Shown: positions 9,231-17,803 of the stretch, in pieces | Layout of the letters: each line of letters opens with the position of its first letter | Numbering within the stretch: position 1 is the first letter of the stretch | Assembly: GCF_007655305.1 (NCBI RefSeq) | Contig: NZ_VLOG01000052.1 | Location: 124,001 to 188,000, forward strand | Direction of reading: 5' to 3' | DNA from: Algoriphagus algorifonticola | GTDB taxonomy: Bacteria; Bacteroidota; Bacteroidia; Cytophagales; Cyclobacteriaceae | DNA length: 64,000 bases | Notes under the pieces: generated by a model | The model's input: the letters and a program-made list of their open reading frames with translations, nothing else | Databases searched by the model: none | Told to the model about the DNA's origin: nothing | Translations under genes and position numbers: made by a program

Positions 9231-9603
9231 TATCAGCATCCAAATCAGTTGCCATATTTATTTACCCGACTGGCGAAAAGACCAGTACTTCGGCTATGCT
9301 TAAAAGAGGTGACCGAAGCCTCCGGATTCTGATCCTTAAAATAATCCTAAACAGTGTTTTGTACTTATTGGCGGAAAAGCAGATATTCTTATTTTTTAAT
9401 CTGATTATCCGCAATCATGCCAGTTGCCTTATTTTCCTTGCTTGACTGTTGGATACTTCGACTTCGCTCAGCACGGGCGACCGATGACCGAAGACCCAGC
9501 CACGGCAGGCGAAGCTTCCGGATTCTGATCCTTTCAGCAGACAATAAACCATATTTTTGTCATTACTGGTAGGGAAGCGGATATCCATATTTTTTAATAA
9601 AAT
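9231..9603. repeat. Diverged tandem duplication, two units of about 175 and 198 bp
   Basis: Unit A (9231-9405) and unit B (9406-9603) align along their length. Shared anchors are AGTTGCC (9247, 9422), TACTTCG (before 9290, near 9450), TGACCGAAG, and the stretch GAAGC-TCCGGATTCTGATCCTT (9315 and 9511, one mismatch), followed by an AT-rich end in ATTTTTTAAT. Unit B carries roughly 21 extra bases including a GCTCAGCACGGGCGA-like stretch. Non-coding; origin unknown. Confidence 0.6.
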
Positions 9604-9662
9604 TGGCTAAGATTCAAGTTGAGAAATCAAAAAATAGAGGAATTGTTAAGAAAAATATCGGG

Positions 9663-9811
9663 AGGCTGTCTCACCTCCATCATATCATTATATGGAATCA
9701 ACATCTTTAAATGACCAAAATTTAAGCTTACCAAATCAATTTTGATCTTTCCCTGCCTCCCAGAAACTACCTATCCGGAATAAAGATCAGAAAGACTAAA
9801 TGAGACAGCCT
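9663..9811. mobile_element. Possible MITE-like remnant with 11-bp inverted termini
   Basis: AGGCTGTCTCA at 9663-9673 is the exact reverse complement of TGAGACAGCCT at 9801-9811. The 127 bases between contain no gene. A terminus reading GAGGCTGTCTCA is a common end for several transposase-encoding elements in Bacteroidota, so this may be an internally deleted copy. AAATAT occurs just outside both ends (near 9654 and at 9813) but is offset by a few bases, so a target duplication is not proven. A simple long hairpin is the alternative. Confidence 0.4.
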
Positions 9812-9832
9812 TAAATATTTCAATAGGTCTGC

Positions 9833-10783
9833 TTAATAAATTGTAAACGTTTTCATTAGGTTCTTTTCAGACGCCTTTGGAACCTCGGATATGAGTACAT
9901 AATTTCCGGGAGTCAGTTCGACTGTAAAATAACCTATGGTTAAGGGAGACATATCATTTACTCCTCCTAGAAAAACTACACCTTCTGGAGCAGGTTCAAT
10001 TAGCCCTTTTGGATCCATCCAGTTCATCCATTTTTCCAAACTATCCAAGTTGGCATTTTCAGTCAGTTTCACAAGGTTAACATCATGACCAAGCACATTT
10101 TCATAAACATGTTGATCTTGAAAATAGACCCCGAAAGTTTGAGTGCCTGCAGTGACGGAATCATTTAAAACAATACCGCTTTTGCTTGAAATGTTGATAG
10201 GTATAAAACTTTCCGGAGGCATTATTCCTGAAGAATCCTGAGATACAACTAGAGGCTCTAACATTCCCATTGTTGTATGAAACTCGCCATTTTCCATTTT
10301 CACATAACATTCTATTAAATAATAGCCTGGATCTAATTTTAAGGTTGTTTGAGCTGTATTACCCGGCGAAACCAAACCTGATCCTCCTACAAATTCCACT
10401 GCTCCATACCATTCGGGCAGTTTTCCGAATTCTGTCAAAGCCTCATCCATTTTTCCTTCATTTAATAGGCTCATGCCATTTGCAAAGGGCGGTAGTACTT
10501 CACGTTTTGCATCTTCAATGTTCTTACCTTCAGGATACTTTTCTACTAAAAAGAAATGTGTTTGATTTGATTTATTGATGTAATGAAACTTGTTCCAGCC
10601 TTGAGGAATGGTGTCTGGAAGCTGAAAATCCATGTTTTCAGTAACTATTTCTACTACAGGATCCTCTTTAATTAATTCTGATTTTTCTTCTTTTCGATTA
10701 TTACAAGAAAGCAGACTGATTAACAAAATAAGTGTAACTCCTATAGACAAGATTTTATCTGAATCATTGAATTGATTTTGCAT
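9833..10783 (-). CDS. Predicted lipoprotein of unknown function
   Basis: A 316-aa protein starting at the ATG at 10781-10783, which places the signal sequence correctly (ILSIGVTLILLISLLSC, lipobox LLSC near residue 27). A frame to 10840 would add 19 residues before the signal and is unlikely. The mature part shows two beta-rich halves: LKLDPGYYLIECYVKM near 150-165 and ELTPGNYVLISEVP near 295-308. Both resemble the same beta-hairpin motif, so the protein may contain an internal repeat of a small sandwich domain. No enzyme motif and no named family recognised. Monocistronic, between two unrelated reverse genes. Confidence 0.65.
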   Translation of the reverse strand: MQNQFNDSDKILSIGVTLILLISLLSCNNRKEEKSELIKEDPVVEIVTENMDFQLPDTIPQGWNKFHYINKSNQTHFFLVEKYPEGKNIEDAKREVLPPFANGMSLLNEGKMDEALTEFGKLPEWYGAVEFVGGSGLVSPGNTAQTTLKLDPGYYLIECYVKMENGEFHTTMGMLEPLVVSQDSSGIMPPESFIPINISSKSGIVLNDSVTAGTQTFGVYFQDQHVYENVLGHDVNLVKLTENANLDSLEKWMNWMDPKGLIEPAPEGVVFLGGVNDMSPLTIGYFTVELTPGNYVLISEVPKASEKNLMKTFTIY

Positions 10784-11017
10784 GGTTATATTGGTTTGGT
10801 TAGGGATTTCAAAGTATAAAATGAAAGAATTACGTTTCATAAAAAGGACACTTTGTACCTGTAAACAAGCTGTTTATAATACAAAAAAATGAAGTGGGAT
10901 ACAAATGTAAACAGTCCCTTGGCTATCTCAGGCAGCTGATTAGATTTACTTTTAATTCTTTAGGTAGGCCCAAGAGGAACGTAGTTTTTACCCAGTTGTT
11001 AAAGGCAATTATGAAAA

Positions 11018-11995
11018 TTATTGAAGCTTTTTTGTCCTTAAAAATTCCCAATAAGGATCAATTAAAATGTTGGTATAATTATGCTGGAGACTCTCAATCA
11101 ATAGAAACTCCAAAGTATTTTCCTTGTTAACATTGCTTGAATTGAAATGAAATCTGCCGATTTTCTTTCCAAAATAGGGTCTCTCTGTGTAGGTGTAATT
11201 GGAGTTTAAGCCAGAAATAGAAAGAAAGGGATTTATAAGCGATTTTAATCCGGGTATATTGATAACATCAGGATTTATTGCAATTGGTTGATTGAAGCCA
11301 ATCTTCTTCAAAAAAAGCGGATCGGAAGCTCCTACGGAAACTATGATTGACATGGGTTTTGGCGAAAGTGTTGGAGGAATAAACTCTGACAAATTACCTG
11401 CATGAATAGTGATAGCAGCGAATATATCAGAGCGTTCCGCAGCTAAGCGTGAAGCCATTTGAGCACCGTTTGAAAAACCTGTTGCATAAATACGTTTTTC
11501 ATCCACTAGATACTCTGATTTCAAGGTTTCGATTAGCCCGTCAAAAAATAGCATATCATCTCTTAAGGTTTCCCCAACGCAAAGTGGTAATCCCCCTTTC
11601 TGTAGATCACTTTCTCCTAAGTCTCCAGCTGCCCATTTGGTGGTAGTTCTTTGAGTGCCCTCGTCAAAATGACAATAAGTTAAGGCAGTTGGATAAACAA
11701 CTATAAACCCTTCTTGATCTGCTTTCGAGTTCCACAATCCATTATCATAGAATACCTGACCACTTTGGTTGGTTCCATGAATTACCAAAAGTAGAGCGAG
11801 CTTTTCTCTAGAGTTTATAGATGAAGGCACGTAGACGATATAATTCCTCTCCTGACCATCTTTTGTGATTAAGGACTTGTAATAAGTACCGGCAATATTT
11901 TCCTGAATAGTTGGAGCATTAGAACTCTCTCCTTGGCAAGCCACCAAAAAATAATAATGGCAAAATATAACCAAGAATATGAATAATTTCCTCAT
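11018..11995 (-). CDS. Lipoprotein esterase of the PHB-depolymerase / LpqC family
   Basis: An alpha/beta-hydrolase of 325 aa carried on a lipoprotein signal (lipobox VAC, C20), so probably periplasmic or surface-anchored. The nucleophile elbow is G-F-S-N-G near residue 175 (YATGFSNGAQMASRLA), and the strand before it reads LALLLVIHGTNQSG, the oxyanion-hole HG. A candidate acid sits in VSVGASDPLFL and a candidate histidine in ESLQHNYT near the C-terminus. Related enzymes hydrolyse poly-hydroxybutyrate, feruloyl or acetyl esters; the substrate here is unknown. Monocistronic. Confidence 0.8.
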   Translation of the reverse strand: MRKLFIFLVIFCHYYFLVACQGESSNAPTIQENIAGTYYKSLITKDGQERNYIVYVPSSINSREKLALLLVIHGTNQSGQVFYDNGLWNSKADQEGFIVVYPTALTYCHFDEGTQRTTTKWAAGDLGESDLQKGGLPLCVGETLRDDMLFFDGLIETLKSEYLVDEKRIYATGFSNGAQMASRLAAERSDIFAAITIHAGNLSEFIPPTLSPKPMSIIVSVGASDPLFLKKIGFNQPIAINPDVINIPGLKSLINPFLSISGLNSNYTYTERPYFGKKIGRFHFNSSNVNKENTLEFLLIESLQHNYTNILIDPYWEFLRTKKLQ

Positions 11996-12039
11996 TGATG
12001 CTAATTCCGATTGAAGATAATTAGGGGCTTTAATTCATG

Positions 12040-13413
12040 TTAAAAAATCAGCGAATACATTTCTTCCAACTTACTTACCTGCAATACCTGAATTTTAAAT
12101 TTTTTAAGATCTAGCCCTTTGACTGCATATTTTGAAACTACAATTTTCTTGAAGCCCAGCTTTTCAGCTTCTGCAATTCTGTTTTCTATTCTGGAAACTG
12201 CCCGGATTTCACCACCCAAACCCACTTCACCTGCAAAACAAATCTGCTCGGAAACGGGAGTGTCCTCATAACTTGAAATCAAACTGGCACAAACTGCTAA
12301 GTCCAATGCCGGATCATCCACTCTTAGGCCGCCTGCCACATTCAAAAAGACATCTTGCTGTCCAAGTCTCATTCCTCCCCGCTTTTCTAATACAGCCAGA
12401 AGCATATTCAGACGCTTGGCATCATGTCCTGTGCTGCTTCTTTGGGGTGTTCCGTATGTAGCTGGGCTAACCAAGGACTGGATTTCGATCAACAAAGGAC
12501 GATTCCCCTCCATCATGGCGCCAATGGCTACTCCATTTAATACTTCCTCCCTTTGAGTAAGCAAAATCTCCGATGGATTAGCTACTGATCGAAGCCCCTC
12601 GGCTCGCATTTCATAGATGCCCAATTCATGTGTGGACCCAAATCGGTTTTTGGAAGTTCGGAGGATTCTATATGTGAGGTGTCTATCACCTTCAAATTGT
12701 AGGACTGTGTCGACCATATGCTCTAATACTTTGGGGCCGGCGATGGAACCATCCTTGGTGATATGTCCAATCAAAAAAACGGGCGTTCCGGTTTCTTTGG
12801 CAAATTTCATCAGCTCAGCTGTGCACTCCCTGACTTGGGAGACAGAGCCAGCAGCAGACTCTACGTACTGACTGTTGAGTGTCTGGATCGAATCTATCAC
12901 CAAGAAGTCAGGCTTTAGAATCTCTACTTGTTGAAATATCTGTTGGGTATTCGTCTCGGATAGCACATAGCAGTCAGGGTTTTTTGCATCCATTCGGTCT
13001 GCCCGCATTTTGATTTGAGCCTCACTTTCCTCCCCGGATACGTAAAGAATGGTTTTATTCTTTAAGATTAATGCTATCTGCAGCATCAAGGTTGACTTTC
13101 CTATACCAGGCTCGCCCCCAATCAGTACCAAAGATCCAGGAACTATTCCTCCTCCTAAAACTCTATCCAATTCATTATCTCCGGTGATCCACCTAGGTTG
13201 CTCCTCGTATTTGACTTCGGTGATTTTTTTAGGGCTGCTAGCCTTTTTTGTTCCGTTGGAGGGAGTTTTCCAGGTTCCCTTTCCGCTTTCCTCCTTTTGA
13301 ATAATTTCTTCTACATAGGTATTCCATTGCCCGCATGCAGGACATTTACCTAGCCATTTTGGGCTTTGCGCGCCACAATTCTGACAAAAAAAGGAAGTTT
13401 TTACTTTAGCCAA
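12040..13413 (-). CDS. radA: DNA repair protein RadA
   Basis: RecA-like ATPase that promotes branch migration in recombinational repair. A four-cysteine zinc finger opens the protein (C10, C13, C24, C27). Walker A is GGEPGIGKST at 99-108. The RadA-specific KNRFG motif is at 255-259, and the C-terminal third is the Lon-protease-like domain. At 457 aa it is standard length. It lies 94 bases downstream of polA on the same strand, so two DNA-repair genes may share a transcript. Confidence 0.95.
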   Translation of the reverse strand: MAKVKTSFFCQNCGAQSPKWLGKCPACGQWNTYVEEIIQKEESGKGTWKTPSNGTKKASSPKKITEVKYEEQPRWITGDNELDRVLGGGIVPGSLVLIGGEPGIGKSTLMLQIALILKNKTILYVSGEESEAQIKMRADRMDAKNPDCYVLSETNTQQIFQQVEILKPDFLVIDSIQTLNSQYVESAAGSVSQVRECTAELMKFAKETGTPVFLIGHITKDGSIAGPKVLEHMVDTVLQFEGDRHLTYRILRTSKNRFGSTHELGIYEMRAEGLRSVANPSEILLTQREEVLNGVAIGAMMEGNRPLLIEIQSLVSPATYGTPQRSSTGHDAKRLNMLLAVLEKRGGMRLGQQDVFLNVAGGLRVDDPALDLAVCASLISSYEDTPVSEQICFAGEVGLGGEIRAVSRIENRIAEAEKLGFKKIVVSKYAVKGLDLKKFKIQVLQVSKLEEMYSLIF

Positions 13414-13460
13414 TTTGGTTTGGGGTTTTGTACATCAGATCAAGCAATTCCAGCCACTTT

Positions 13461-13506
13461 TCTAATCTCTCGTCTCTATTTTCTCGCCTATCGCTTCTAA
13501 TCTCTC
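13461..13506. repeat. Short direct repeat between polA and radA
   Basis: TCTAATCTCTC occurs at 13461 and again at 13496, 35 bases apart, with pyrimidine-rich sequence between. This occupies most of the polA-radA spacer. No function evident. Confidence 0.45.
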
Positions 13507-13507
13507 A

Positions 13508-16330
13508 TCAATGTGCTTCAAGCCAGTCTTTTCCTAATCCCACTTCCACTTCTACCGGGACGGCCAGTTTGATAGCGTTTGACATCAAGCCAGGAATATT
13601 TTCTTTCAATATATCAACTTCATCCTTATGAGCGTCAAAAACCAATTCATCGTGAACTTGCAGGATCATTTTGGACTTCAGGTTTTCTTTTTTCATCCAG
13701 TTATGCACATCGATCATAGCCACCTTAATCAAGTCGGCCGCTGAACCCTGAATAGGAGCATTGATGGCGTTTCGTTCAGCGAAACCTCGCATAGTTTGGT
13801 TTCGACTATTGATATCTCTCAAGTATCTTCTTCTACCTAAGATGGTCTCTACGTATTCGTCCTTTCGGGCTTTTTCTATGGCTCCATCCATGTATTCTTT
13901 CACTGCCGGGAACTCTTTGAAATAAGCGTCGATAATTTCTTTGGCCTCTCCTCTTGGTATCGAAAGGCGCTGCGAAAGACCAAATGCTGAAATTCCATAG
14001 ATGATACCAAAGTTGGCCGTTTTGGCCTTTCTTCTCATGTCTGAAGTCACTTCTTCCAGTGGAACCTGGAATATTTTTGCGGCTGTGGTGGCATGAATAT
14101 CCCTGCCATTTTTGAAGGCCTCTATCATAGACTCATCTCCGGAGAAAGCAGCCATGATTCTTAGCTCTATTTGAGAGTAATCCGCAGCAAGAATTACATG
14201 GTTTTCATCTCTGGCTACAAAGGCTTTTCTGATCTCTCTGCCTCTTTCGGTCCGAATTGGAATATTCTGCAAATTGGGATTGATGGACGACAAACGGCCT
14301 GTAGCTGCCACAAACTGATTATAGGTCGTGTGAATGCGTCCTGTCTTGGAGTTAATCATAGTGGGCAAAGCGTCCACGTACGTTGATTTTAGCTTAACCA
14401 TTTGTCTATAATCCAAAATGGCCTGAGCAATCTCGTGCTCATCTGCCAATTTGCTCAATATCTCCTCTCCTGTGGCGTATTGACCTGTTTTGGTCTTTTT
14501 AGCCTTGGGGTCCAGTTTCAATTTTTCAAAAAGTACATCGCCTAATTGCTTTGGAGAAGCTAAATTGAACCTTACTCCCGCTAATTCATAGACTCTTTTT
14601 TCTATAGCAATACTTTCTTCCTCTAGGGCTTGAGAAAGTTCGGCTAGGCTGTCAGTGTCTATTTTGACCCCTTCAAACTCCATGTCTGTCAGCACATTGA
14701 TCAGCGGGTTTTCCACTTCGTAGAAAAGTTTTTCTAATTCATTTTCTTTCAAAAGGGGATCAAACTTCTCTTTCAATCGAAGAGTAATATCAGCATCTTC
14801 TGCAGCATAGGAGGTGACTTCATCTTCGTCCACATCCCGCATATTGCCCTGATTTTTACCTTTTTTTCCGATCAGTTCAGTAATGGAAACAGGCTTATAG
14901 TTAAGGTATTGCTCAGCAAGCCAATCCATGCTGTGCTTTCCTTCCGGCTCAATGAGATAATGGGCTAGCATAGTGTCATAAAGCGCACCTTTCACTTCTA
15001 TTCCATAGCTTTTCAAAACCAACAGATCATACTTGATATTCTGACCAACTTTAAGGATATCTTCATTTTCAAAGAACGGTTTTATCAGCTCCAAAATAGC
15101 CTGAGTTTCTTTTTGGTCAGCAGGGCACGGAATATAATAGGCCTCACCACTGAGGTAGGCAAAGGAAATTCCAACCAACTCTGCTTCCATTGCATTGAGT
15201 GCAGTAGTTTCCGTATCAAAGCACACAACTTTTTGCACCATCAAATACTCCATCAATTCTTCGATGGAATCTTTTCCTTTGATTTTGTGATAATGGTGAA
15301 GATTGCTGTGGATAGTATCTGGAACAACCGGGGCGGAGGTATTTACAGATTCTTCTTCAAACTCAATCTCCGAAGCTGGAGATGAACTTGGAGCTTCCCC
15401 AAAAAGACCAAGTTGTTCATTTTTCTGAATAACTGCTTTTTTTCCTTCGTCTTTAAAAATTCTATTGGAAAGTGTGCGGAATTCCAATTCAGTGAAAATG
15501 GCTCTAAGCTTTTCTTCATCAAAGCCATCGTAACGTAGATCCTCCTCATTAAATGCGATAGGCACATCTATTTTGATGGTGGCAAGCTCTTTGGAAAGTA
15601 TACCTTGCTGCGCAAAGTTTTCCACATTTTCCTTTTGCTTTCCTTTCAGCTTTTCCGTGTTTTTGATCAGTTCTTCCACTGTTCCAAACTCCTTCAATAG
15701 CTTTGTTGCAGTCTTAGCGCCAATGCCTGGAATACCCGGAATATTATCCACAGCATCCCCCATCAGTCCCAGGATATCTCTAACCTGATCCACATGTTCA
15801 ATATCCCATTTGGCACAAACTTCCTTAGGACCCATCACATCCACACCATTGCCCATGAAGGCGGGCTTGTATAAATATATATGGTCATCCACGATCTGTC
15901 CATAATCCTTATCTGGCGTCATCATGTAGACCGTAAATGATTCCCTTTCTGCTTTTTTGGCTAAGGTCCCGATGATATCATCAGCTTCAAATCCATCCAT
16001 TTCCAAAACTGGAATCCTGAATGCTTTGACAATTTCTTTAACCCATGGAATAGATACAGTAATGTCTTCTGGTTGTTCTTGTCTATTTGCTTTGTAAGGC
16101 TCAAACTGCTTATGTCTAAAAGTAGGTGCAGAGGTATCAAAAGCTACTGCAATATGACTGGGCTTTTCCTTGGTCAATACTTCCATCAGCGTATTTGTAA
16201 AACCCAGCATGACACCGGTATTGAGGCCTTTGGAGTTGATTCTAGGATTTTTACTAAATGCAAAATGTGCCCGATAGATCAGAGCCATTGCATCCAGAAG
16301 AAATAATTTATGGGGTTGATTTTGAGACAT
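13508..16330 (-). CDS. polA: DNA polymerase I
   Basis: Repair and Okazaki-fragment polymerase of 940 aa with three domains. The 5'-3' exonuclease occupies about 1-290 (helix-hairpin-helix GIPGIGAKTATKLL near 195). The 3'-5' exonuclease spans about 350-540 and keeps its metal-binding D-x-E (CFDTETTALN), so proofreading is probably active. The polymerase lies at about 560-940 with motif A DYSQIELRI, motif B KTANFGIIYG and motif C QVHDELVFD (H about 893). The start at 16330 lies just before the conserved LFLLDAMALIYRAHFAF region. Followed by radA. Confidence 0.96.
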   Translation of the reverse strand: MSQNQPHKLFLLDAMALIYRAHFAFSKNPRINSKGLNTGVMLGFTNTLMEVLTKEKPSHIAVAFDTSAPTFRHKQFEPYKANRQEQPEDITVSIPWVKEIVKAFRIPVLEMDGFEADDIIGTLAKKAERESFTVYMMTPDKDYGQIVDDHIYLYKPAFMGNGVDVMGPKEVCAKWDIEHVDQVRDILGLMGDAVDNIPGIPGIGAKTATKLLKEFGTVEELIKNTEKLKGKQKENVENFAQQGILSKELATIKIDVPIAFNEEDLRYDGFDEEKLRAIFTELEFRTLSNRIFKDEGKKAVIQKNEQLGLFGEAPSSSPASEIEFEEESVNTSAPVVPDTIHSNLHHYHKIKGKDSIEELMEYLMVQKVVCFDTETTALNAMEAELVGISFAYLSGEAYYIPCPADQKETQAILELIKPFFENEDILKVGQNIKYDLLVLKSYGIEVKGALYDTMLAHYLIEPEGKHSMDWLAEQYLNYKPVSITELIGKKGKNQGNMRDVDEDEVTSYAAEDADITLRLKEKFDPLLKENELEKLFYEVENPLINVLTDMEFEGVKIDTDSLAELSQALEEESIAIEKRVYELAGVRFNLASPKQLGDVLFEKLKLDPKAKKTKTGQYATGEEILSKLADEHEIAQAILDYRQMVKLKSTYVDALPTMINSKTGRIHTTYNQFVAATGRLSSINPNLQNIPIRTERGREIRKAFVARDENHVILAADYSQIELRIMAAFSGDESMIEAFKNGRDIHATTAAKIFQVPLEEVTSDMRRKAKTANFGIIYGISAFGLSQRLSIPRGEAKEIIDAYFKEFPAVKEYMDGAIEKARKDEYVETILGRRRYLRDINSRNQTMRGFAERNAINAPIQGSAADLIKVAMIDVHNWMKKENLKSKMILQVHDELVFDAHKDEVDILKENIPGLMSNAIKLAVPVEVEVGLGKDWLEAH

Positions 16331-16560
16331 GGTCTATTTTTTCGTAGAAAAAAGCTAAATTAATAAGCCAACCAAGGTACAAAAAATACCGCTGGGAGGA
16401 GTCAATCCATAGATGTAAACTTTCCTCTCTTGGATTGGTTTTCTGTCATTTTGTTTCACTTTAATTTCTAAGTAAGGTTTGCCTAAAAGAAAATTTGCTT
16501 CACTGTAGAAAAATAGCCTTTGACATTTTATATATCCTTTTCATTTAAATTACTAATCCT

Positions 16561-16869
16561 ATGAAAAAAGCACTACTGATTCTCATGATGTTAGGCTTCT
16601 TCGGCTTCAATGCCGCCCATGCAAACCCTGGCGAAAAAACCAAAAAAGAAAAAACTGAGCTTAGCGCTGAAGACTCAGAAAAGATCGAACAATTACAAAA
16701 TCGATTTAATGAAATCAAAGCGATGGATTTCTCTACACTTAGTAAGGATGAGGCCAAAGCTCTTAAAATTGAGCTGCAAGAAATCAAAGCAGAGGGAAGA
16801 AATAACGGCCTTTGGCTTTCTACCGGCGCGGTCATATTAATCCTGATCATTATCATTTTGGTGGATTAA
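16561..16869 (+). CDS. Small exported protein with C-terminal membrane anchor (paralogue 1)
   Basis: A 102-aa protein with a signal peptide (about 1-21, ending NAAHA), a charged helical middle of about 50 residues rich in Glu/Lys with coiled-coil character, and a C-terminal hydrophobic tail (TGAVILILIIIILVD, about 87-102). It shares its layout and the exact segment EIKAMDFS with the next gene, so the two are tandem paralogues. The tail would leave the middle domain exposed outside the inner membrane. No named family and no function recognised. The upstream 230 bases separate it divergently from polA. Confidence 0.7.
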   Translation: MKKALLILMMLGFFGFNAAHANPGEKTKKEKTELSAEDSEKIEQLQNRFNEIKAMDFSTLSKDEAKALKIELQEIKAEGRNNGLWLSTGAVILILIIIILVD

Positions 16870-16959
16870 TATCCTAAAATCACCAATTATCCGTTTTATG
16901 ATTGGTTCTAAAAATATTCTAAATCAGTTTAATTTATCTTTTACCAAAACTACAGTCAA

Positions 16960-17262
16960 ATGAAAAAACTACTAATGATTTTTGCCCTGTTTCTTTCTGT
17001 ATCCATGGTTTATGCTGAACCAGTAAATAAAGAGAAAGAAGTTACGGAGTTGAGTGAGGAGGAAAAAGCCAAATTGGAAGCCATGAAAACTAGATTTGAA
17101 GAAATCAAGGCCATGGATTTTTCTGATATGACTAAAGAAGAGAAAAAGGAAATTAGAGCAGAGTTAAAAGAAATGAAGGAGATAAGCAGAAGAGGAAATG
17201 GAGGGATATTCATTTCCACCGGTGCAATCATCATCATTTTATTGTTGATCATTATTCTATAA
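16960..17262 (+). CDS. Small exported protein with C-terminal membrane anchor (paralogue 2)
   Basis: A 100-aa paralogue of the preceding gene, 90 bases downstream on the same strand. Signal peptide to about residue 19 (MVYAEP), Glu/Lys-rich amphipathic middle (ELSEEEKAKLEAMKTRFEE, then KAMDFSDMTKEEKKEI), and a tail GGIFISTGAIIIILLLIIIL reaching the last residue. The conserved order (ELS-x-E, EIKAMDFS, a Lys/Glu helix, I/L-STGA, poly-Ile/Leu) in both copies argues that they are genuine proteins. It ends at a strong terminator. Function unknown. Confidence 0.7.
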   Translation: MKKLLMIFALFLSVSMVYAEPVNKEKEVTELSEEEKAKLEAMKTRFEEIKAMDFSDMTKEEKKEIRAELKEMKEISRRGNGGIFISTGAIIIILLLIIIL

Positions 17263-17263
17263 T

Positions 17264-17290
17264 AAAAGGGGGGGTGAAAGCCCCTTTTTT
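17264..17290 (+). terminator. Strong terminator after the twin small genes
   Basis: AAAAGGGG at the start of an A/G run pairs with CCCCTTTT, followed by more T residues, immediately after the stop codon of paralogue 2. The convergent membrane-protein gene ends at 17289, so the hairpin probably serves both directions. Confidence 0.8.
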
Positions 17291-17729
17291 ACTTTTCTTC
17301 TTCTGTATTTAAATAAGCCCTTACTTGAAGGCCTCTAAGGAAAATAACAATCAAAGGAATTAACCAAAGGAGCTCATTGAAAATCAGGTGAAAACCACTT
17401 CGCTTATTCCAGCCTATATCCGGCAAAAACCCCAAAGAGAACCAGATTGCCAAAATAATTTTTCCAGCTATCCCCCCTATAATCAGGTAGACCCAACTTA
17501 CCGGATAGAAGGCAGAAACAAAAATCACCAAGCCCACTATTAATCCAATACTTCCATACCAATTAGCGGGTAATGTGGAAGCCAAGTCCCCATTGATCGC
17601 CAGCCAGTTGATCAATTCTGGCCCAAACCATTTAAAAAATGCCGACCAGGCAATGGTATACATTCCTGCGAGCAATAATAGCCCTCTGAAATACATGGGA
17701 AATATGGGAAATGCTGGTTTTTGATCCAT
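17289..17729 (-). CDS. Small integral membrane protein
   Basis: A 146-aa protein with four predicted membrane helices at about 14-35, 59-76, 78-98 and 115-132 and almost no soluble part apart from the short charged tail NTEEEK. Aromatic-rich helices (WSAFFKWFGPELINW) resemble small uncharacterised Bacteroidota membrane proteins. I cannot assign a family. It is transcribed divergently from the amidase. Confidence 0.6.
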   Translation of the reverse strand: MDQKPAFPIFPMYFRGLLLLAGMYTIAWSAFFKWFGPELINWLAINGDLASTLPANWYGSIGLIVGLVIFVSAFYPVSWVYLIIGGIAGKIILAIWFSLGFLPDIGWNKRSGFHLIFNELLWLIPLIVIFLRGLQVRAYLNTEEEK

Positions 17730-17803
17730 GAATGGTTTGATTTTAAAGCACTAATTAAACACCTTGGGGCCTTGCATGTTCATGCATAATACAAAACTAA
17801 GCT

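Larger units (their letters stand above)
9198..9832. other. Non-coding 0.6-kb region with repeats
   Basis: No credible reading frame on either strand. It holds a diverged tandem duplication (9231-9603) and a short inverted-repeat element (9663-9811), both listed separately. The context is the upstream side of the DUF2254 gene and the downstream side of the lipoprotein gene, both reverse strand. Confidence 0.6.

Noticed and set aside
9198-9832. A degraded gene in the 0.6-kb gap
   Set aside because: Frames are broken and no conserved motif appears; repeats explain the sequence better.
10894-11130. 78-codon forward frame upstream of the esterase end
   Set aside because: It overlaps the 3' end of the reverse esterase gene, and its composition is not protein-like.
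16545-16856. Reverse frame antisense to small paralogue 1
   Set aside because: The forward gene has a signal peptide and a conserved paralogue; the reverse frame is a mirror of it.
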